Shown: positions 1 to 7,430 of the stretch, piece by piece
How the letters are laid out: the number at the start of each line of letters is the position of its first letter
How positions within the stretch are numbered: the first letter of the stretch is position 1
Source: Solirubrobacterales bacterium
GTDB lineage: Bacteria > Actinomycetota > Thermoleophilia > Solirubrobacterales > Solirubrobacteraceae
DNA: 21,661 nucleotides
Assembly: GCA_015655225.1 (NCBI GenBank)
Contig: JAATFK010000338.1
Span: 1 to 21,661, forward strand
Direction of reading: 5' to 3'
Program-made: the position numbers and the translations under genes
The notes under the pieces: model-generated
Told to the model about the DNA's origin: nothing
Database searches by the model: none
Seen by the model: only the letters and a program-made list of their open reading frames with translations

Positions 1-4
1 CCCC

Positions 5-1030
5 GTGGCAGAGCCTGAGTCAGTTCGACAAGCGTTCGCTCGTGTCGAACCACTCCTGGAAGAGGTTCAGCGGTACGTTCGAGAGACTCTGGAACGTTAT
101 TGCCGCAAGCAGTCATACATTTTCATCGATCGACAAAAGACCGTCTCGTCTCTCGCAGAGAAACTCGAGTGCGGGCGGATTGCTACGTGGAGTGACCTCG
201 ACGATCTGTACGCATGCACGATCGTGGTGCCCACCGCGACTCACGAAGAGGGAGTCGTCCGGAAACTCGACGCGAGCTTTGAGCGTGTCCGATTGAGAAG
301 TCGAAGCGACGCCCGAAAGGCGCCGGACGTCTTTCGTTTCGACAGCGCCCGATGGTACGGCCATCTCCGCGAGGAGTCTGCGGCTGAACGACAGCCGGGC
401 GTCGGGGAGCAGCTCTTCGAGGTCCAGGTAGTCACTGCGTTCGAGTATGCCTGGATTGCTGTAACGCATGATCTTGTCTATAAGGGCGATAACGTTGACT
501 GGCGACGCTTGCGCTTGGCCGCTCAGCTCAAGGCCGCGGTAGAGCAGATTGAGGTACTTATTGGAGTCTTTGATTCGGCTTCCACTGTGGTTCAGGAGTC
601 CCCTTGGCAAGAGACGACCGCGAAGACCGGGATCGTTGAGTGTTTTAATTTGCTTGCGGCCGATGGACTGATCCCGGAGACGATTCGGCCGGTTAGCTGG
701 CGTCGCTTCGCGGACAACGTCTTTGATCTGGTTCGCACATACGAATCGAATCCGCGTAAGGTCGAAGCCGCTGTGTCGGCGCTCTTGGACGCCATTGACG
801 CAGACTTGCGCGGAGCAACGCCGTTCGAGCTTCCGGTGAGCGGAACGCTATTTCAGTACGTTGTCGCAATAGTCGCCAGGACGGACACTCCAGGGACGAT
901 CGAACACTTCACGGTCGTCCCGTCTCAGGAATTAGTCGACTTCTATAGTGTGCGCGACTTGCAGCGAGCGTTCGTCTTTGACGGTCAGTCGGTTCCCCGA
1001 GTGAGCGTCGATGTTGTAGGGGGAGAGTAG
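5..1030 (+). CDS. RelA/SpoT-domain (alarmone synthetase-like) protein
   Basis: A synthetase-only member of the RelA/SpoT nucleotidyltransferase fold, 341 residues, with no HD hydrolase or TGS/ACT domain. The ATP-site pattern R-x-K-x3-S-x3-K is present as R43, K45, S49 and K53, followed by DDLYACTIV with D67 at the metal-binding position. Y118 and H120 sit where the family has its guanine-stacking Tyr. E139 and Q141 start the FEVQVVTAFEYAWIAVTHD block, which ends in YK (159-160) and matches the family motif E-x-Q-x-R-T...H...YK. By family the likely reaction is pyrophosphate transfer from ATP to a nucleotide (ppGpp, or another target in toxic members). Residues from about 200 onward form an unrecognised C-terminal region. 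The GTG start is at the window edge, so the true start may lie upstream. GC is much lower than in the flanking genes, and it converges on the integrase with a 20-base gap, which suggests cargo of the integrated element. Domain call is solid; biological role is unknown. Confidence 0.8.
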   Translation: MAEPESVRQAFARVEPLLEEVQRYVRETLERYCRKQSYIFIDRQKTVSSLAEKLECGRIATWSDLDDLYACTIVVPTATHEEGVVRKLDASFERVRLRSRSDARKAPDVFRFDSARWYGHLREESAAERQPGVGEQLFEVQVVTAFEYAWIAVTHDLVYKGDNVDWRRLRLAAQLKAAVEQIEVLIGVFDSASTVVQESPWQETTAKTGIVECFNLLAADGLIPETIRPVSWRRFADNVFDLVRTYESNPRKVEAAVSALLDAIDADLRGATPFELPVSGTLFQYVVAIVARTDTPGTIEHFTVVPSQELVDFYSVRDLQRAFVFDGQSVPRVSVDVVGGE

Positions 1031-1050
1031 TCGGTAGTACTGGGCAGCCG

Positions 1051-2387
1051 TCACCCATCGGCACTGACCCCATGAGCGACGTTCATCGCCGCCACCGTGT
1101 CCGCGTCAAGCTTCGAGTGCAGGTACCGGTTAGTCGTCGCCAGGTCGGCGTGGCCGTAGAAATCGCGGATCGTCACCAGCGGCACGCCGTTTCGCGCGAG
1201 CACCGAGCCCGCCGCGTGGCGCAGGCCGTGCAGGCGGATGGGGCGCAAGCCCGCTGCCTCGGCCGCCCGCTTGTAGCGGCGACGTAGTGCGGAGCCGTCG
1301 AGGCGCTGGCCGAGGCGGTTGCAGAACACGTAGTCCTCGGGCGTCGTGAAGTCTCCTCGCCGCACGAGACGGGCGACCGCCTCGGCCGCTGGGCGGGCGA
1401 CCGGCACGTCGCGCGGGCGTCCGCTCTTTGGGGCCTTCTCGATGCCAGCACTGACCGCTCGCTCGACCGTCACGATCGCTCCAGAGAGGTCCGCCAGGAA
1501 GCGGACGTATCTCCAGCGGAGCGCCAGCAGCTCGCCGAGTCGCAGGCCCGAGTAGAACATCAGCAAGAACGCCGCCGCGTCCTGCTGGTCCTCCGTCGCT
1601 CGGGCGGCCAGTTCGGCTGCCGTCTCCTCGACCGGCCGGCCTTCGTAGCTCCGCGCCGCTCGGTGCTCGCCCCGTTCGCATGCGAGCGCCAGCGCTTCGA
1701 TCTCGTGGCGCTCGTAGTGGTCCAGCGGCATCGGCGCCGGCTGAAAGCGCTTGTCTGTCGCCGTCACCGGGTTGGTCGCTACGCGGTCGCCGTAGGTGTC
1801 CTGTCGCATGGCGTAGTTGAAGATCGCGTGCAGCAGCGCCCGGTACTTGTTCACGTTGCGGCCCGGCATGCCTTCGCCGTCGAGGTCGCGAAGGAAGCGC
1901 GACACGTCTCGCGTCGTGACCTCGTCCATCAGGCGGTCGCCGAACCGCTTCATGATTCGCCCGCGCGTAGTTCCGCTCCCGCGCCGGTGCGGCTCGCCCG
2001 GCTCGCGCAGCAGCGACTCGTTATCGCGCAGCGTCGCCGGCGAGCCGCCCTTGACCTCGCGACGCGACACCGCCACTCGCGAGCGACACGGCGGAACGTC
2101 ACGGCCTCGGCCCGCGCCAGGCCGGCAGCCACCTCGGCCTGTTCGCGCTCGACCCGCTCCACGAGGTCGGCCGCCGCGACATGGACCGTGCGCGCGTCGA
2201 GCCAGCCGGGAGGCGTGCGTCCGCGTCGCTTGCGCCACTCGCCACTCCGAGGGACGCGCTCGACCCACGCTGGCCCGATGCGGCGCTTCAGTTGCCGGCC
2301 GTCACGACCACGCCACTTCGCCTCGTAGTAGGCGCCGTCTCCGGCCTTCGAGGAGACGACGATGATCGCGGGAGCGACGCTCGGCAT
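1051..2387 (-). pseudogene. Tyrosine integrase, frameshifted
   Basis: A site-specific tyrosine recombinase reading from an ATG at 2387 to a TGA at 1051. The N-terminal part in the first frame has an arm-binding-like region (AYYEAKWRGRDGRQLKRRIG) and runs to ...VAREW near 2073. The coding sense then moves to another frame (EVKGGSPATLRDNESLL), giving the core-binding domain and a complete C-terminal catalytic domain. That domain has Arg in SGLRLGELLALRW, Lys in the EKAPKSGRPRDVPV turn, HGLRH, GHAD and Tyr in TNRYLH. The total span is 1337 bases, one short of 446 codons, so a single-base loss at about 2056-2075 explains everything. It could be a decayed gene, a sequencing error or, less likely, recoding. 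The start lies 170 bases from the tRNA-derived attachment site, the usual place for an element integrase. Confidence 0.85.
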
Positions 2388-2414
2388 GGCACAACGCTAG
2401 CGCGCCAACGGTCA

Positions 2415-2476
2415 GGGAGTACCACCGGAATGGACGGGAGTACCAGAATCGACAGGGAGTACCAGGAGGAGTACCA
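2415..2476. repeat. Four short direct repeats GGAGTACCA upstream of the integrase
   Basis: GGGAGTACCA occurs at 2415-2424, 2436-2445 and 2455-2464, and GGAGTACCA at 2468-2476. They lie between the integrase start (2387) and the tRNA-derived att core (from about 2557). Position and spacing fit arm-type integrase or excisionase binding sites, or an operator for the integrase promoter. The repeats are seen directly; the function is inference. Confidence 0.6.
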
Positions 2477-2556
2477 AACGCGCTCCATCGCCTGTCAGAG
2501 CGGTAGATATGACTGATCCAAATCCCCCGCAACCACGCGAATCAGACGGTCGGCTG

Positions 2557-2602
<46 letters not shown>

Positions 2603-2610
2603 TTGCTTGA

Positions 2611-2633
2611 ACCCCCGCTTCTGGCGGGGGTTT
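2611..2633 (+). terminator. Intrinsic terminator of the tRNA-Arg locus
   Basis: An inverted repeat CCCCCGC-TTCT-GGCGGGGG is followed by TTT, nine bases after the tRNA discriminator. It is the original terminator of the tRNA-Arg gene and shows that host sequence resumes here. Confidence 0.75.
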
Positions 2634-2694
2634 CGTGCGGCGCTCCGCCAGGCAGGGCTCGCGGTCGTCCATCTCGCCATGCCGCGAGGATCCT

Positions 2695-3249
2695 CTACGC
2701 CCTTGGCCGCAGCGTCTGTGCCAGGTCGCGGAGCGCCTGCGCTGCGTCCGAGCCCGCTTGTGCGGTGTAGACGACGACGCGCAAGTCGCCCCGTTCTCTG
2801 TTCAGGACGTCGCAGTCGATCTCGAGTCGCCCCAGGTCTGGATGCTGGACGATCTCCGATGCATGCTCGTGAGGAGCGACAGCCTCACTGTTCCAGAGGC
2901 GGGTGAAGTCGTCGCTGCGGAGGGTCAGGGCCTCAACGATGGCGCGGATCGTCTCGTCGCGGGGGTAGCGGCCAGCGGCCAGGCGGAGGTCGGCGACGAT
3001 CCCTTCGTAAGAGGTGTTCCCGCTCGGCGTCGTCGAGCCGCAGAGCCCGAGCGAATGCGTTGAGCACTCCGCGAGACGGCGCGGTGGCACGCCCCTGCTC
3101 GAGGCGCGTGATGTAGTCGGCGGAAACGCCGGTGAGAACGGCGACCTCCTCGCGTCTGAGCCCGCGCGCCCGACGCGGGCCGCTCGTCTTGAGCCCGACC
3201 GCCTCGGGACGACCCGGTCCGCGTCGTCGCCGGTCCCCGAGATGATGTA
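2695..3249 (-). pseudogene. MmyB-like XRE regulator, internally deleted
   Basis: Two separated parts of one family are visible on the minus strand in different frames. At about 3040-3215 a Cro/C1-type HTH reads GLRREEVAVLTGVSADYI then TRLEQGRATAPSRGVLNAFA. From about 3015 down to the TAG at 2695 the end of the MmyB-like ligand-binding domain reads YEGIVADLRLAAGRYPRDE ... LRSDDFTRLW ... HPDLGRLEIDCDVLNRERG ... VVVYTAQAGSDAAQALRDLA. In intact relatives roughly 100 residues lie between these blocks; here they are directly abutted with a frame change at about 3005-3020. The gene is thus a deletion remnant. No clear start codon was found for the HTH part, so the upstream limit is approximate. Confidence 0.7.
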
Positions 3250-3270
3250 GTCGAAGTGTGCGGGCGCGGT

Positions 3271-3384
3271 GACGTCGTCCTGATGGCCGTGCTGTTCGAA
3301 GCCGTGCCCGACGCTCTCACACGCGTCACGGGCCTGGACGGCAAAAACGTGATCGACGCCACCAACAGGAGGCGTTCGCCGTGA
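3271..3384 (+). pseudogene. Fragment of an NAD(P)-binding oxidoreductase
   Basis: A short open stretch reads GDVVLMAVLFEAVPDALTRV followed by TGLDGKNVIDATN and then TGA at 3382-3384. It matches the second half of a Rossmann nucleotide-binding region in the F420-dependent NADP-reductase/NAD(P)-binding family (pattern DVVLLAVP...LDGKxVIDATNP). The N-terminal GxGxxG part and everything after DATN are missing. It lies divergent from the MmyB-like remnant, a common pairing of such regulators with oxidoreductases, so both may be relics of one locus. Family assignment rests on about 38 residues. Confidence 0.45.
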
Positions 3385-3584
3385 TGCTCATGGGATTTGT
3401 CAGCGACCGCGTCGAAGGGCTCCTCTACCACCGGTTCGCATCCCCTCAGACCCTCTGAGGGTTCGTCGCGTGGCGGCTCCCCGAGCCGCTGCCGACGCCA
3501 CCGACCTAGCACTTGTGCCAGTCGTCCGCGCCCCTTCGCGGTGCGATCCTCGCTGGCCCGGAGCATGCGAGCTGGAGGAGCATC
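3385..3584. other. Non-coding stretch before the DUF7064 operon, with one hairpin
   Basis: No supported gene lies here. A 7-bp perfect stem CCCTCAG-ACCCT-CTGAGGG occupies 3443-3461 but lacks a clear T run, so it is at most a weak terminator. The operon promoter should lie between the hairpin and 3574, but I could not pick out convincing -35/-10 boxes. Confidence 0.4.
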
Positions 3585-4610
3585 GTGACGACGACGACCG
3601 GTCTGCGACTGGAAGCGAAGGACGAGTACACGCACGAGCCGGACGCGCTCGTCAACTTCAACGAGAGCGTCTACGCGAGCGCCTTCGACATGACCTCCCG
3701 CGTCGGCGCCTGGATGCGCCTCGGCAACCGCGTGAACGAGGGCTACGCCGAGCTGTCGGTCGTCGTCTACCTCCCCGACGGCCGCGTCGCCTGCCAGTTC
3801 GGCCGCCCGCCGATCGCCGCGAACGACCGCCACGAGGCCGGCGGCATCCGCTACAGCGTCTCGGAGCCGTTCAGAGCGCTGGAGATGCACTACGACGGCG
3901 AGCTGCTCCTGCTCGACGACCCCGAGCTGCTGCGCGATCCGAAGCGCATGTTCGAGATCGCCCCGCGCGTCGAGGGCTCGCTCCAGTTCCACATCCGCGG
4001 CATCTCGCCGATGCATGGCGGCGAGGCGATGCGGCCCGAGGACGAGCACCTCATGTACTACGGCCCCGAGTTCTCCCGCGGCCACTTCAACCAGCACACC
4101 GCCGTCACCGGCCTCGTGCGCGTGGGTGAGGAGGAGTTCCCCCTCGTCGACGCCTTCGGCTGGCGTGACCACTCGTGGGGACCGCGCTACTGGCAGGCGA
4201 TCTGGGCCTATCGCCTCTACCTCGCCAACTTCGGCGAGGACCGTGCCCTGATGCTGCTGAAGAACACCCTGGAGGACGGCACCTCGCGCCGCCTCGGCGT
4301 CCTGATGGTCGACGGCGAGTACCACGAGGTGACCGACCTCGACGTCCAGACCGACTGGTCCGACACGCAGGATCCGCTCGGCGCGACGCTCGGCGTCCGC
4401 ACCGCCGACGGCACCGCGGTGATCATCGAGGCCCGCACCCTCACGCTCGCGCCGCTGCGCAACCGCCGCAGAACGGAGACCGGCGAGGTGCTCGTCTCCC
4501 GCGTCGCGGAGGCGTTCAGCGAATTCACCTGGGACGGCCGCACGGGCTACGGGATGATGGAGTACATCGAGCGGGTCGAGGACGGCGTCTCGGTCGGCTA
4601 CCCGCTGTGA
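3585..4610 (+). CDS. DUF7064/DUF7065-like protein (CrtC/AttH-like fold suspected)
   Basis: A 341-residue soluble protein of unproven function. The start was chosen at the GTG at 3585 because GGAGGAG sits at 3574-3580 just upstream; an in-frame start at 3513 has no such signal. The hallmark is WRDHSWGPRYW at residues 193-203, preceded by RGHFNQHTAVTG. This arrangement is seen in actinobacterial proteins annotated with DUF7064/7065 and resembles the lipocalin-like hydroxyneurosporene synthase (CrtC)/AttH superfamily. No signal peptide or membrane segment is visible. It is the first gene of an operon with an acyl-CoA synthetase (10-base gap) and a nitronate monooxygenase-like gene, which suggests a role in breaking down a lipid- or terpenoid-like carboxylic acid. 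That role is inference; the family assignment is from memory of the motif. Confidence 0.7.
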   Translation: MTTTTGLRLEAKDEYTHEPDALVNFNESVYASAFDMTSRVGAWMRLGNRVNEGYAELSVVVYLPDGRVACQFGRPPIAANDRHEAGGIRYSVSEPFRALEMHYDGELLLLDDPELLRDPKRMFEIAPRVEGSLQFHIRGISPMHGGEAMRPEDEHLMYYGPEFSRGHFNQHTAVTGLVRVGEEEFPLVDAFGWRDHSWGPRYWQAIWAYRLYLANFGEDRALMLLKNTLEDGTSRRLGVLMVDGEYHEVTDLDVQTDWSDTQDPLGATLGVRTADGTAVIIEARTLTLAPLRNRRRTETGEVLVSRVAEAFSEFTWDGRTGYGMMEYIERVEDGVSVGYPL

Positions 4611-4620
4611 GGGAACCCCG

Positions 4621-6261
4621 ATGACGCGGATCCGCCACCTCGACGTCCCCGCCGCGCCTGGTCCGGAGCCGACCGTCCGGGACCTGCTCGACGACCGCGC
4701 GACGCGCTACGCCGACCACACGGCGCTGATCGCCGAGAGCCTCGTCACCGGTGGGGAGACGAGCTTCACCTACGCCGAGCTGCGCGCCCGCGCAACGAGG
4801 CTCGCGGCCGCGCTCGCGAAGGCGGGGGTGGGGAAGGGCGACCGCGTCGGGATCCTGCTCAACAACGACGGCGCCGCCGAGGCCCACCTCACCTACCACG
4901 CCTCGCATCGCCTCGGCGCGATCAACGTCCCGCTCAACACCCGCTACGTCGCGCGCGAGCTGGCCTACGTGCTCGAGTTCGTGCAGCCGAGAGCGGTCGT
5001 CTTCGGCCCCGAGTTCGCCGAGCTGCTCGCGAGCCTCAAGCCCTCGCTCGGCGGCGCGGCGCTGATCGAGGTCGCCGACACGCCGGCGCTCGGCACGAGC
5101 TTCAGAGCGGCGGTCGAGGCGGCGGACGCCGACCTCCCCCCGACCCCCCTGGAGCCGACCGACGACGCCGACTGGATCTTCACCTCCGGCACGACCGGCA
5201 GACCGAAGGCGGTCGCGCTGACCCACCGCGGCTCGGTCGTCTGCGGCTATCAGTCGACCGGCATGTGGGGGATGGTGCAGACGAGCGTCTACCAGTCGTT
5301 CGCCCCCTTCTTCACCAGCACCGGGAGTCACAGCAACCTGCTCGCCGCGCTCGCCGCCGGCTGCACCTACGTGGTCGAGCGCGAGTTCCACGTCCAGCAC
5401 ACGCTCGACCGGATGGAGCGTCACGGGACGACCTCGACCTTCCTGATCTCGACCGTCCTGCAGCTGATCCTCGACCGCCGCACGCCGGAGGAACTGGACG
5501 CCTACGACTTCTCCCGGCTGGAGCGCATCTGCTACGGCGGCCAGTCCGCCAGCCCCGCCTTCTACCACCGCGCCTGGAGAGAGATCGGCGAGCGCTGGGA
5601 CGTCGACCTCCACAACATCTACGGCCTCACCGAGGGGGGCACGAGCGGGATCATGCTCGTCAACGACGACCACCCCGAGGCGCTCGCGCGGATGGGCTCC
5701 TACGGCCTCTCGATCGGCCGCACCGGCTACCGGCCGTGGATCGAGCACACGATCCTCGACCCCGACGGCAGCCCGACCGCCGTCGGCGAGGTCGGCGAGC
5801 TGTGCCTGCGCGGGCCGAGCACGATGTCGCGCTACGTCGACAATCCGGAGGCGACCGCCGCCGTGCTGCTCCCCGACGGCTGGCTGCGGACCGGCGACAT
5901 GGCGACCGCCGACGAGGACGGCTTCGTCTACTTCGTCGACCGCGACAAGCAGCTGATCCGTCGCGGCGGCCTCAACATCTCCTCGGCCGAGGTGGAGGGC
6001 GTCCTGCTGGAGCACCCGAGCGTCGCCGAGGTGGCGGTCGTGCCGCTGCCCAACCGCGTCCTCGGCTCCGACGTGCGCGCCGTCGTCGTCCTCGAATCCT
6101 CGCCCCCGGCGAGCCCCGAGGAGCTGATCGCCTTCTGCCGCGAGCGGCTCGCCGACTACAAGGTCCCGATCCAGGTGGACTTCGTCGACGCGCTCCCCCG
6201 CAACGGCATGAATCGCGTGATGAAGGGCGTCCTGACCGGCGACGGCGGGGCGCTGTCGTAG
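4621..6261 (+). CDS. AMP-binding acyl-CoA synthetase/ligase
   Basis: A class I adenylate-forming enzyme of 546 residues, the normal length for an acyl-CoA synthetase. The P-loop FTSGTTGRPKAV is at 187-198, the A5 motif YGLTEGG at 334-340, the A7 region WLRTGDM at 421-427 and the hinge/A8 region RDKQLIRRGGLNISSAEVE at 441-459. Family members activate a carboxylic acid with ATP and transfer it to CoA. One oddity is that the A10 motif near the C-terminus reads LPRNGMNRVMK (525-535), with Arg at 532 where the family has the Lys of the GK pair that positions the substrates for adenylation. Either this subgroup uses Arg or the adenylation half-reaction is weakened. It is the middle gene of a tight operon; the next ATG follows the stop by two bases. 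The substrate cannot be read from sequence. Confidence 0.9.
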   Translation: MTRIRHLDVPAAPGPEPTVRDLLDDRATRYADHTALIAESLVTGGETSFTYAELRARATRLAAALAKAGVGKGDRVGILLNNDGAAEAHLTYHASHRLGAINVPLNTRYVARELAYVLEFVQPRAVVFGPEFAELLASLKPSLGGAALIEVADTPALGTSFRAAVEAADADLPPTPLEPTDDADWIFTSGTTGRPKAVALTHRGSVVCGYQSTGMWGMVQTSVYQSFAPFFTSTGSHSNLLAALAAGCTYVVEREFHVQHTLDRMERHGTTSTFLISTVLQLILDRRTPEELDAYDFSRLERICYGGQSASPAFYHRAWREIGERWDVDLHNIYGLTEGGTSGIMLVNDDHPEALARMGSYGLSIGRTGYRPWIEHTILDPDGSPTAVGEVGELCLRGPSTMSRYVDNPEATAAVLLPDGWLRTGDMATADEDGFVYFVDRDKQLIRRGGLNISSAEVEGVLLEHPSVAEVAVVPLPNRVLGSDVRAVVVLESSPPASPEELIAFCRERLADYKVPIQVDFVDALPRNGMNRVMKGVLTGDGGALS

Positions 6262-6263
6262 CC

Positions 6264-7430
6264 ATGCGCACCGTGATCACCGACCTGCTCGGCGTCGAGC
6301 ACCCGCTGCTGGCGTTCTCCCACAGCGAGCACGTCGTCGTCGCCGTCTCCCGCGCCGGCGGCTTCGGCGTCCTCGGCGCCGCCCAGCTGACGGCGGAGGA
6401 GCTGGAGCAGCGGCTCGCCTGGCTCGACGACCAGCTCGGCGACGTGCCCTACGGCGTCGACCTGCTGCTGCCCGCCAGATACGAGGGCGCCGACGAGGGC
6501 GGGCTCGACCGCGCCGAGCTGGTCGCCCAGGTCCCCGCCGAGCACCGCCGGTTCGTGATCGACATCCTCGACCGCTACGGGGTGCCGGAGCTGGAGGAGG
6601 GCCACGTCTTCGGCGACTACGTCGACGGCCGCGGCGTCCCCGTCACCGGCAACCACACGTACACGCTGAAGGACACGATGCCGCTCGTCGAGGTCTGCCT
6701 CGGCTCGAACGTCAAGCTGTTCGCGAACGCGCTCGGCGTCGCCCCGCGCGAGGTGATCGACGCGCTCCACGAGCGCGACATCCTCGTCGCGGGCCTCGCC
6801 GGCACCCCGCGCCACGGCGAGAAGCACCGCGATGGCGGGACCGACATCGTGATCGCGCAGGGCTACGAGGCCGGCGGCCACACCGGCGAGATCGGCAGCA
6901 TGGTCCTGATCCCCGACATGGTCGACGCGGTCGACGGGCTGCCGGTGCTCGCCGCCGGCGGGGTCGCCAGCGGGCGCCAGATGGCGGCCGCGATGGTGCT
7001 CGGCGCCGCCGGCGTCTGGACCGGCTCGGTCTGGCTCACGACCGAGGAGTCGGAGACGACCCCAGTGGTCCGCGAGAAGTTCGTGCGCGCCCGCACGACC
7101 GACACCGTTCGCTCGCGCTCGTTCACCGGCCGCCCGGCGCGCCAGCTGCGCTCCGCCTGGACCGACGCGTGGGCGGCACCCGACGCGCCCGACACGCTCC
7201 CGATGCCGCTCCAGGGGATCCTCTCGGCGGAGCCGCAGGTGCGCATCTCGCGCGCCGCCGAGGCCGGCCAGGGGCGCGCCGAGGAGCTGGTCAACTACTT
7301 CGTCGGACAGGTCGTCGGCCGGCTCGACGCGGTCCGCCCGGCGGCCGAGGTGGTCGCCGAGCTGGTGCGCGACTGCGACGCGATCCTCGGGGCGCTCCCG
7401 CAAGCGCTCGCCAGGCCGCCGTCCGCCTAG
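6264..7430 (+). CDS. Nitronate monooxygenase family (FMN) oxidoreductase
   Basis: A 388-residue TIM-barrel flavoprotein of the 2-nitropropane dioxygenase/nitronate monooxygenase family. Visible motifs are the N-terminal HPLLAFSHSEHVVVAVSRAGG, the conserved AQGYEAGGHTG at 198-208 that carries the active-site His, LAAGGVASGRQMAAAMVLGA at 229-248 (phosphate binding for FMN), then GVWTGSVWLTT. Such proteins oxidise nitronates or act as enoyl-type reductases on acyl-CoA substrates. Beside an acyl-CoA synthetase the second option is attractive but unproven. The start is the ATG two bases after the previous stop, implying translational coupling. The stop TAG overlaps the stop of the convergent channel gene in a shared CTAG, so there is no room for a separate terminator. 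Confidence 0.85.
   Translation: MRTVITDLLGVEHPLLAFSHSEHVVVAVSRAGGFGVLGAAQLTAEELEQRLAWLDDQLGDVPYGVDLLLPARYEGADEGGLDRAELVAQVPAEHRRFVIDILDRYGVPELEEGHVFGDYVDGRGVPVTGNHTYTLKDTMPLVEVCLGSNVKLFANALGVAPREVIDALHERDILVAGLAGTPRHGEKHRDGGTDIVIAQGYEAGGHTGEIGSMVLIPDMVDAVDGLPVLAAGGVASGRQMAAAMVLGAAGVWTGSVWLTTEESETTPVVREKFVRARTTDTVRSRSFTGRPARQLRSAWTDAWAAPDAPDTLPMPLQGILSAEPQVRISRAAEAGQGRAEELVNYFVGQVVGRLDAVRPAAEVVAELVRDCDAILGALPQALARPPSA

Noticed and set aside
3217..3290. A minus-strand reading with FDYIISGTGDDAD resembling a flavoprotein N-terminus
   Set aside because: The glycine motif is not continued by any GMC-type sequence and the stretch overlaps the HTH remnant; too short to support.
3387..3458. A 24-codon open frame starting MLMGFVSDRVEG
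   Set aside because: No ribosome binding site, no recognisable family, and it lies in a decayed zone.
2925..4325. Long open frame on the minus strand opposite the DUF7064-like gene
   Set aside because: It is an antisense frame of high-GC coding sequence with His/Val/Asp/Glu/Arg-biased low-complexity translation and no domain; the plus-strand gene has clear family motifs.
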